Source of the DNA: Balneolales bacterium
GTDB lineage: Bacteria > Bacteroidota > Rhodothermia > Balneolales > Balneolaceae
Assembly (NCBI GenBank): GCA_022360375.1
Contig: JAKSCW010000298.1
Coordinates: 1 to 5,490 of the forward strand
Reading direction: 5' to 3'
Length of the DNA stretch: 5,490 nucleotides
Made by a program: the position numbers and the translations under genes. This document shows, in pieces, positions 1 to 5,490 of this stretch (position 1 is the first letter of the stretch; each line of letters starts with the position of its first letter). The notes beneath the pieces were generated by a model. The model saw only the letters and a list, made by a program, of their open reading frames with translations. It searched no databases and was not told the origin of the DNA.

Positions 1-1721
1 CTGAACCCTCGGGAAGCACATTTCTGAATTTATTGGATGTATATAACATGCAAAATGTAGAGGTTATTAAAGGGCCATCCGGAAGTATTTACGGGGCTGG
101 AAATGGCGGGGTGCTATTGATTAACAGTACCACTCCCATCGCAACCGATCAGCTTTCCGGTTCATTAACGACCGGTTCTTTTGAAACAGTAGGCTATAAT
201 CTTGGCTATCAAAATATGTTCAATAATGGATCATTCTCTTTTAAATATGCCAACCAAAGCACAGATGGCTATCGCGATCAATCCTTTCTTGACCGACAAA
301 CCTTCGAGATTACAGGAAACACGGAATATTCTAAAGGCAGAACAGTAGGTGTAAACCTGCTTTATTCGGAATTAAACTATGGCATACCCGGTGGATTAAA
401 TGCCGAACTATTTGCACAAGATCCAACCCAGGCACGCCCGGGAAGTGCAGAAACCAATGCCAGTATCTTGCATGAATCAATGCTGTTTGGAGTAACCCAC
501 GAAATGAAATTCAACCAGGGTCTTTCCAACAAATCGACCTTGTTTGGTACTTTCAGTGATTTTGAAAATCCATTTAATTTCGACTATAAAGTAGATAGCC
601 GGATGAGCGGAGGATTCAGATCTGTGAGCAACTACTCGGTTTCACACCGGAGACTAAATGTTGAGTTAAATGCAGGAATTGAGTACCAGGCTTCCAGCTA
701 TGCATCCCGGAACTATGGAAACAATGAGGGAAGTATCGGGGATCTGAATTTCGATGATGAACTGAAAGTTCAAACAGCCACGATCTTTTTTACCAGCAAT
801 ATTTACCTCACAAATGATTGGTTTCTGAATGCAGGTGTCAGCTTTAATGATGTAGACTATGAAATCAACCGTTTGTTTTCGGCAGATTCGGCCGAATACG
901 GACTACCCGGAAACGTAAGTAAAAGCTTTAACCCGCAAATTATCCCCCGGTTTGGAATAGCAAAACGAGTAACTCCTCAAATAACAGCACATGCCAGTAT
1001 CGGGTTGGGATTCTCTCCCCCCACCATCGAAGAGATCCGAACGAATGAAGGAAGCATCAATCTTGACTTAGAAGCGGAAGAAGGATTTAATATTGAGTAC
1101 GGGCTTCGCGGAAATGCCTTTAACGCCCGGCTGATGTTCGACTTAGTATTCTTCAATTATCGTTTGGATGAAAGCATTGTGCAACAAGATACCGAACGTG
1201 GTACCGCCGTATTTGTAAATGCCGGGAGTACAAATCAAAATGGTATTGAGCTGAATTCCAGTTTCATTGTTTTTGACTCTTTTACTTCGGCGTTACGTTC
1301 TGCCCGAATCAACCTGGCCTATACCTACCATAGTTTTACCTTCGATGAGTATCTGACCCGTGATGGGGATTTCAGTGGAAACGACCTGACAGGGGTGGCT
1401 CCCAACAACCTGGTTACTTCCTTATTGGTTGAAACAAGACCCGGGTTCTACACTAACCTTTCGTATAATTTCACAGACCAAATTCCTTTAGAAGATGATA
1501 ATTCCGTCTATTCTGAAGCGTATCACCTGGTTCAAACCAAAGTGGGTTATAAAGCTTTGTTTTTCAAAAACCTCCAAGCTGACGTGTACTTTGGAATCGA
1601 TAACCTGTTGGATGAAACCTACAGCCTTGGTTTTGACATCAACGCCTTTGGCGGTCGCTACTTCCAGCCAGCGCCGGAACGGAATTGGTTTGCGGGTGTG
1701 AAGCTCAATTATAGCCTTTAA
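1..1721 (+). CDS. TonB-dependent outer-membrane receptor, FecA-like (5'-truncated by window edge)
   Basis: This is probably a siderophore or iron-chelate importer of the outer membrane, powered by TonB-ExbB-ExbD. The frame is open from base 3 with no stop, so the gene begins upstream. The TTG at 33 lies inside the plug domain and is not a start. Numbering residues from that TTG, residues 4-32 are the end of the plug, with the hallmark VEVIKGPSGSIYGAGNGG (9-26). The 22-strand barrel follows. It carries DGYRDQS (78-84), YGIPGGL (116-122), QARPGS (133-138) and FSDFENPF (174-181), a set I associate with FecA-like receptors of Bacteroidota and relatives. The C-terminal signature is NLLDETY (524-530) plus GRYFQPAPERNWFAGV (541-556). 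About 572 residues are visible. The signal peptide, TonB box and most of the plug are missing. The chain ends in Leu rather than the usual aromatic residue, and no Cys is seen. The substrate cannot be read from the sequence. The gene converges on the lamin-tail gene and overlaps it by 4 bases. Confidence 0.95.
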   Translation, partial: EPSGSTFLNLLDVYNMQNVEVIKGPSGSIYGAGNGGVLLINSTTPIATDQLSGSLTTGSFETVGYNLGYQNMFNNGSFSFKYANQSTDGYRDQSFLDRQTFEITGNTEYSKGRTVGVNLLYSELNYGIPGGLNAELFAQDPTQARPGSAETNASILHESMLFGVTHEMKFNQGLSNKSTLFGTFSDFENPFNFDYKVDSRMSGGFRSVSNYSVSHRRLNVELNAGIEYQASSYASRNYGNNEGSIGDLNFDDELKVQTATIFFTSNIYLTNDWFLNAGVSFNDVDYEINRLFSADSAEYGLPGNVSKSFNPQIIPRFGIAKRVTPQITAHASIGLGFSPPTIEEIRTNEGSINLDLEAEEGFNIEYGLRGNAFNARLMFDLVFFNYRLDESIVQQDTERGTAVFVNAGSTNQNGIELNSSFIVFDSFTSALRSARINLAYTYHSFTFDEYLTRDGDFSGNDLTGVAPNNLVTSLLVETRPGFYTNLSYNFTDQIPLEDDNSVYSEAYHLVQTKVGYKALFFKNLQADVYFGIDNLLDETYSLGFDINAFGGRYFQPAPERNWFAGVKLNYSL

Positions 1722-1755
1722 AACATCCTCGCCAGTACTATTGTCTCTTTAAAGG
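1715..1755. repeat. Weak inverted repeat spanning the gene junction
   Basis: CCTTTAAA at 1715-1722 is the exact reverse complement of TTTAAAGG at 1748-1755, separated by 25 bases. The stem is short and AT-rich, the loop is long, and no T-run follows on either strand. It is not a canonical intrinsic terminator. It is recorded only because it straddles both stop codons, where a bidirectional transcript end would be expected. Confidence 0.25.
1718..1721. other. Overlapping stop codons of the two convergent genes (shared TTAA)
   Basis: The receptor's TAA is at 1719-1721 (+). The lamin-tail gene's TAA is read from 1720 down to 1718 (-). The palindrome TTAA serves both, giving a 4-base overlap and no intergenic space. 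Any 3' untranslated RNA or terminator of either gene must therefore lie inside the other's coding sequence. Confidence 0.95.
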
Positions 1756-2035
1756 TACGATTGGTTCCATCAGCACTGTTATACGCTTCAAAAAGAACAA
1801 TGTACATTCCTATCCGGTTTTTGGTTCGGTCATCGGTGAGGCCATCCCAAATCAGGGAACCTTCAAATCCTGCCTGCACTCCATCTGCCAGTTTTCGCAC
1901 TTCCCGACCATAGCGATCGAAAATTCGAACCCGAAGCATATAACCTGAAGCATCCAGCGTGTAATTGATAAAGAGATTGTCTTCAAAACCATCATCATCC
2001 GGTGAGAAAGGATTGGGAGAAAAACTGATTCCAAC
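1718..2035 (-). other. C-terminal FlgD-Ig/CHU_C-like domain, candidate type IX secretion sorting module
   Basis: Residues 1141-1245 begin FSPNPFSPDDDGFEDN and continue with VRIFDRYGREVRKL, GSLIWDGLTDD, GMYIVLFEAYN and a terminal strand KETIVLARMF. The order (an SPNPF-type opening, an IxDxxGREV strand, a WDG turn, a G-x-Y-hydrophobic strand, then a charged residue plus hydrophobic last strand) is that of C-terminal Ig-like domains which in the Bacteroidota act as type IX secretion signals. The DDDGFED stretch resembles an acidic calcium-binding loop. The fold match is good; use as a type IX signal is inference, because no secretion genes are in the window. Confidence 0.75.
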
Positions 2036-5000
2036 GTTGTCTGGAGCAGCACCGGCTTCCTGAAAAATGGAATTTTCCATAAGTGGTGTACCACCAAAAG
2101 CCGTGGTACTTGAACTCCAGTTGTTTTCGTCATTACTGCCACCATTCGGATCGATACGTTCCAGGGCAATACCATCTGTGTCTATCAGATTTGGGTTCTG
2201 CCAGGTTTCATCATAAAACACAGAATCAATAGTAGTACCCGTACTATCTGCCAGATAAATGGCATCTCCTGAACTGGCTAAGCTCAAACCTGAACGCTCA
2301 ATCTGCATAGTGAATTGATCCGTTTCATCCTGGAGTTCGAAATAACGTGCGGTTTGGCTTTCATTAAAATTGTTGGTTTCGTCTTCAGAATAAATCAGGA
2401 AATACCCATCGGGCTGAATCCATTTATATTGAGAAGTAACTGGTTCCAAAGAACGGATTTCATTTAACTCATTGGGAGCATCGTGAAGAAAAACCCCCTC
2501 CAGGGAAATTGCTTCATCAGTCGGGTTATAAAGTTCAATGTATTCAGTTTGATCAGGGAGATTATCATCTGAATCGGCCAGGGGATCAAACATGATTTCG
2601 TTAATCACAATAGATCCGGGCTTAAGTAACGAAGCTATTGGTGAAGAAATCTCCGTTGCCCGGTTACCTTTAACATCCGAAACGTTTCTGATTTTTACGT
2701 CTTCATTCAGAACCAAAGAGTTTGTAGATACCTCCAGGCCCGGGGTCCAGGTTAACAATAACTCATTTCCAGAGGACTCAATACCCTCTTCAGGGAACGT
2801 TTCTTGCCCATTCACAAAATATTCAGTTTCATCAGGAACAGTAACGATATACTCCGAAAAAACGACTCTCACCACCGATCCTGACAGTGAAGAAAAAATT
2901 ATTTCCGGAGGGGTGGTGTCATTTTCAAACACAGAACTTTCCATTCCTGCAGAAAAACCACCAGGAGCTTTACTTGTAGCCCAGTTGGAAGCATCATTTG
3001 ATGCATTTTCGGGATCAATTCGCTCCAGGGAAATTCCGGGGATGTTTCCGCCCCAAACGTCCTCATAAAATAGACTGTCAATGATAATTCCAGCTGAATT
3101 CCTTAGTACAAGCTCATCTCCGCGATCATTCAGGGAAGGAAAATCCGACAGGTAAATAGCGTGATTGATTTCTTCTGCAAAATCTTCCCGGTCGGTAAGT
3201 ACCAGATATTCTCTGGTTCTCAGAATCGTCCCTTCCGGGATAATGGCATCATTTCCTCCCGCATCCACTAATTCCCAACCGGAAAGGTCAAAACTGGCAT
3301 CACTTCTATTGTAGAGTTCCACAAATTCCGGCGAAAGCTCGTTGAACCTACGATAGAGAATTTCGTTGATCACTACCCCCTGGTTTTTAGCTTCTCCCAG
3401 TTCAGTATAAGTAAGAACCACTTCCAGAAGGGTTTGCGAATTACCAAACAGGTCTTTTATGTTCCGAAGCTCCAATGAAAAGACATCTCCATCTTTAAAC
3501 TGAAAATCGAAAACCAGGAGAACTGTATCCCCTTTCGTTTCTGCCAAGCTTGGATTGAAACTGTTATTGATGTAATAATTGTCGGGATTATCCGGTTCAT
3601 CTAAAAACAGTTGCTCATCAAAAACCAGTTGGATTTCCATATCTGACGGAAAGCTGGCAGCAATAACCCCGGGAGGGCTCGTGTCAGGAAGGGTTTCGTT
3701 TGCTCTGCCAGGCGTTCCGGAGTTCTCTGATGGACTATTTCTCCAATTCTCCATGAAAACAGCTGAAACATCAACCGTTCTTCGCTCTAACGAAACTTCA
3801 TCGCCACCCCAGGAGGAAGCGTAGGTTAAGGAATCAATGAGCATTCCTTCTTCATTTCGAAGTACCAAATCATCTTCTGAATTATTTAAGGCTGGAAAAC
3901 TGGAAACTGCAATCAAAGAAGTACCGGGAAAGGTTTCTGCAATGGTACTATCTGCTGCCAAAACCACATACTTTCCTGGTAAAAGAAAGAAATCTGAACC
4001 AGTAATTATCCTCCGGGTTCCCGAATTATCGTTAAATGTCCATTCTTTAAGGTTAAAGGTGTTGGGCGAATGATTGTACAATTCCACGAACTCGGTGTAA
4101 TCATCTGCAGGATCGTACATAAATTCATTGATAGCAACTTCTCCAGGTTGGGCGGTTTCAAAATCCCTGAACTCGAATTCGATGATTGTATCAGGGTTAA
4201 TGTTTCCGAAAACATCCTGCTGATTTTTTATCCCGAACATATAGTTCTCGCCATCCTCATCACCAGGAAACACAAATTCAAAAAAAACTACGATGCTATC
4301 CGGTTGATGATATTCCACCGAGAGAATATCCGGCCCGGTAAGATCATTATCTAAACCTGTGCCAAGCGAAAAATTTTCTACATCTTCGGCAGGTCCTTCA
4401 AGTATCTCTTCATCATATACAAACAACAACGTACTGTTATTCAGAAACTCCCAGCTTTCCAAATTCGGTGGACTTGTATCCCGTTCGATTTTGTTACGCT
4501 GACCAGGAGAACCTATGCCCTCAGGAGCATTTCCCCAGTTTGCCCGGATTGATGATGATAGATTCAAATCCCGACGCTCTAAAGCTACATCTACTCCTCC
4601 CCAACCAGAAGTATATTCCAAAGAATCTACCCGGGTACCTACCCCATTAAATACCCTGATCTGATCTCCTGAATTATTCAGGGATGGCAGCGAAACATCG
4701 ATGTAGTTTCCCTCTCCGAATACTCTTGTTAAATCCTCCCTGGAGCCAGAGAACACCAGCAAAGTATCCGGATGAAGTACTAAATCAGTAACAGAAATAA
4801 TAGTCAATGAATTGTTATCACCAATTTGCCAGTTTCTCAAATTCAAAAACTTCGGCGTTGTATTAATCAGTTCCACATACTCTGGAATTCCTGAACCTGG
4901 AGGTGGATCTTTTAAAAACTCATTGATGAGTACATCACCAGGTTCAAAATCATCAAACAGGAAAAAGGTAACGGTAGTATCTTCCAGAAGTGTATCATTT

Positions 5001-5490
5001 TCGAAAGATTCAATCCCTGAAATGGATAATTCATGTTCACCGGATTCCAGGGGATCAGCAAAAATCAGTGTTATAGAATCCATCCCAATGCTTGAAAATG
5101 ATTGCGGACGTGTAGTTCTATTCAACATAAAATCTGTTGTAGTTACCGAGTTTAAATCGATATCCCGTGTAAAACCAAGAGCAACCTGGTTTGAATCCGC
5201 AACGGTGTATTCAGACAACAATACAGGTTCCACTACAACAGCAGGTTCTTCAATTTTGAAGTCAAAATAGAAATCATCCGTTCTGGATGCGGTGTACCCA
5301 ACTAATACCCCAAAAAATGCAGAAGAAGAATGGGTATTATCAGTTACAATATGCCCTGAATTTTTTAATTCTCCATGGTATCCTTCTCCTACTCCAATTT
5401 GCCAATTACCAAAAACATCTCTGACAATGTTTACCCGATAGCCCTTCCCGGCCAAAAAAACCGTTGTATCTTCTAAGATTGTGGTAGAAA
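1718..5490 (-). CDS. Large secreted-type protein with four lamin-tail domains and FlgD/CHU_C-like C-terminus (5'-truncated by window edge)
   Basis: The enzymatic or binding role is unknown. The architecture suggests an exported surface or extracellular protein. The frame runs open to base 5490 with no stop, reading STTILEDTTVF just before the TTG at 5455. That TTG sits mid-domain and is not the start; a signal peptide is expected outside the window. Numbering from 5455, residues 1-67 are the end of a jelly-roll-like domain. Ig-like segments lie at about 78-168, 327-431, 591-684 and 847-941. Lamin-tail domains (LTD) lie at about 173-321, 438-587, 693-840 and 947-1129. A FlgD/CHU_C-like domain occupies 1141-1245. 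Each LTD shows INE(F/I), E(F/Y)(V/I)EL(Y/I)N, (V/I)DS(L/V)xY and LER. The chain is rich in Asp/Glu and has no Cys in 1,245 residues. No catalytic motif is evident. LTDs in bacteria often occur in exported proteins, some with hydrolases, but no hydrolase domain is visible here; one could lie in the missing N-terminus. Confidence 0.93.
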   Translation of the reverse strand, partial: STTILEDTTVFLAGKGYRVNIVRDVFGNWQIGVGEGYHGELKNSGHIVTDNTHSSSAFFGVLVGYTASRTDDFYFDFKIEEPAVVVEPVLLSEYTVADSNQVALGFTRDIDLNSVTTTDFMLNRTTRPQSFSSIGMDSITLIFADPLESGEHELSISGIESFENDTLLEDTTVTFFLFDDFEPGDVLINEFLKDPPPGSGIPEYVELINTTPKFLNLRNWQIGDNNSLTIISVTDLVLHPDTLLVFSGSREDLTRVFGEGNYIDVSLPSLNNSGDQIRVFNGVGTRVDSLEYTSGWGGVDVALERRDLNLSSSIRANWGNAPEGIGSPGQRNKIERDTSPPNLESWEFLNNSTLLFVYDEEILEGPAEDVENFSLGTGLDNDLTGPDILSVEYHQPDSIVVFFEFVFPGDEDGENYMFGIKNQQDVFGNINPDTIIEFEFRDFETAQPGEVAINEFMYDPADDYTEFVELYNHSPNTFNLKEWTFNDNSGTRRIITGSDFFLLPGKYVVLAADSTIAETFPGTSLIAVSSFPALNNSEDDLVLRNEEGMLIDSLTYASSWGGDEVSLERRTVDVSAVFMENWRNSPSENSGTPGRANETLPDTSPPGVIAASFPSDMEIQLVFDEQLFLDEPDNPDNYYINNSFNPSLAETKGDTVLLVFDFQFKDGDVFSLELRNIKDLFGNSQTLLEVVLTYTELGEAKNQGVVINEILYRRFNELSPEFVELYNRSDASFDLSGWELVDAGGNDAIIPEGTILRTREYLVLTDREDFAEEINHAIYLSDFPSLNDRGDELVLRNSAGIIIDSLFYEDVWGGNIPGISLERIDPENASNDASNWATSKAPGGFSAGMESSVFENDTTPPEIIFSSLSGSVVRVVFSEYIVTVPDETEYFVNGQETFPEEGIESSGNELLLTWTPGLEVSTNSLVLNEDVKIRNVSDVKGNRATEISSPIASLLKPGSIVINEIMFDPLADSDDNLPDQTEYIELYNPTDEAISLEGVFLHDAPNELNEIRSLEPVTSQYKWIQPDGYFLIYSEDETNNFNESQTARYFELQDETDQFTMQIERSGLSLASSGDAIYLADSTGTTIDSVFYDETWQNPNLIDTDGIALERIDPNGGSNDENNWSSSTTAFGGTPLMENSIFQEAGAAPDNVGISFSPNPFSPDDDGFEDNLFINYTLDASGYMLRVRIFDRYGREVRKLADGVQAGFEGSLIWDGLTDDRTKNRIGMYIVLFEAYNSADGTNRTFKETIVLARMF
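2069..5224 (-). repeat. Four tandem protein-level units, each an Ig-like segment followed by a lamin-tail domain
   Basis: The units are visible in translation rather than as near-identical DNA. The LTDs map to about 4493-4939, 3695-4144, 2936-3379 and 2069-2617. The preceding Ig-like segments map to about 4952-5224, 4163-4477, 3404-3685 and 2633-2917. The INE motif recurs at residues 177, 442, 696 and 951, a period of 254-265 residues. Units 2-4 open with a D-T-S/T-P-P linker (residues 326, 591, 846); the first unit lacks it. Ig-like segments 2 and 3 share an end like DVFGN or DLFGN, as in Big_5/SbsA-type Ig-like domains. The Ig-like assignment is by pattern and is less certain than the LTD assignment. 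Confidence 0.85.
5255..5490 (-). other. C-terminal part of a jelly-roll-like (concanavalin-type) domain
   Basis: The translated stretch includes YRVNIVRDVFGNWQIGVGEG, a short TDNTHSSSAFFGV segment, then VGYTASRTDDFYFDFKI. This matches the end of a beta-sandwich domain often found at the N-terminus of lamin-tail proteins in this bacterial group (pattern: V-x-RD-x-x-G-N-W, then SxFFGV, then YTxSRxDxFYFD). Its first strands and any signal peptide lie beyond base 5490. The assignment rests on remembered family pattern, so it is moderate. Confidence 0.6.

Noticed and set aside
33..41. TTG at 33 as the start of the receptor gene
   Set aside because: The frame is open upstream to base 3 and the codon lies in the middle of the plug domain, just before the VEVIKGPSGS motif. 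It is not a real start; the gene is cut by the window edge.
1715..1755. Bidirectional intrinsic terminator at the gene junction
   Set aside because: The 8-base AT-rich stem with a 25-base loop and no T-run on either side is too weak to call a terminator, so it is listed only as a low-confidence inverted repeat.
1852..2175. Open frame of 107 codons on the - strand
   Set aside because: It is an alternative frame of the same strand inside the well-supported C-terminal region of the lamin-tail gene. The main frame holds recognisable domains through this stretch, so there is no frameshift. The - strand frames at 2899-3081 and 4006-4215 and the + frame at 1495-1701 are shadows for the same reason.
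2592..3068. Open frame of 158 codons on the + strand
   Set aside because: It lies wholly antisense to the lamin-tail coding sequence, resembles no known family, and has the Ser/Thr-rich low-complexity look of a shadow frame. The same applies to the + strand frames at 3579-3824, 3837-4073, 4070-4354, 4468-4650 and 4812-5270.
5454..5460. Seven-A run as a frameshift or phase-variation site
   Set aside because: The lamin-tail frame is open and consistent on both sides of the run, and a 7-base homopolymer is common in AT-rich DNA. Nothing indicates slippage.
5453..5490. TTG at 5455 (-) as the start of the lamin-tail gene
   Set aside because: The frame continues without a stop to the window edge, and the codon lies inside a jelly-roll-like domain with no signal peptide after it.
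1..5490. Defence system, mobile element, CRISPR array or RNA gene
   Set aside because: The window is filled by two well-supported coding sequences. No transposase, direct-repeat array, terminal inverted repeats, tRNA-like or rRNA-like segment is visible.

Overview
This 5.5 kb window looks like chromosome from a Gram-negative member of the Bacteroidota/Balneolota/Rhodothermota (FCB) group. The support is the pairing of a FecA-like TonB-dependent outer-membrane receptor with a large secreted-type protein built from lamin-tail domains and ending in a FlgD/CHU_C-like C-terminal domain, a style common in that group. The phylum is inferred from protein style only. Base composition is moderately AT-rich and looks even across the window.

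Layout: almost every base is coding. Bases 1-1721 (+) hold the C-terminal ~572 codons of a TonB-dependent receptor: the last part of the plug and the whole beta-barrel. Its 5' end lies outside the window. Bases 1718-5490 (-) hold the C-terminal >1,250 codons of a giant modular protein. In order these are the end of a jelly-roll-like domain, four alternating Ig-like plus lamin-tail (LTD) units, and a C-terminal domain that may be a type IX secretion sorting/anchoring module. Its 5' end also lies outside the window. The two genes converge and their stop codons overlap in a shared TTAA, so there is no intergenic DNA between them.

Function: the receptor would take up an iron-siderophore or similar chelate across the outer membrane using TonB energy. 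The LTD protein is probably exported and displayed on the cell surface or released, with an unknown binding or scaffold role. Being convergent, the two are not in one operon, and nothing in the sequence ties their functions together. I see no RNA gene, mobile element, CRISPR array, promoter or convincing terminator, and no evidence for a new defence or mobile system. The points worth a second look are the overlapping stops, the internal structure of the LTD repeat array, and the absence of cysteine in both proteins.
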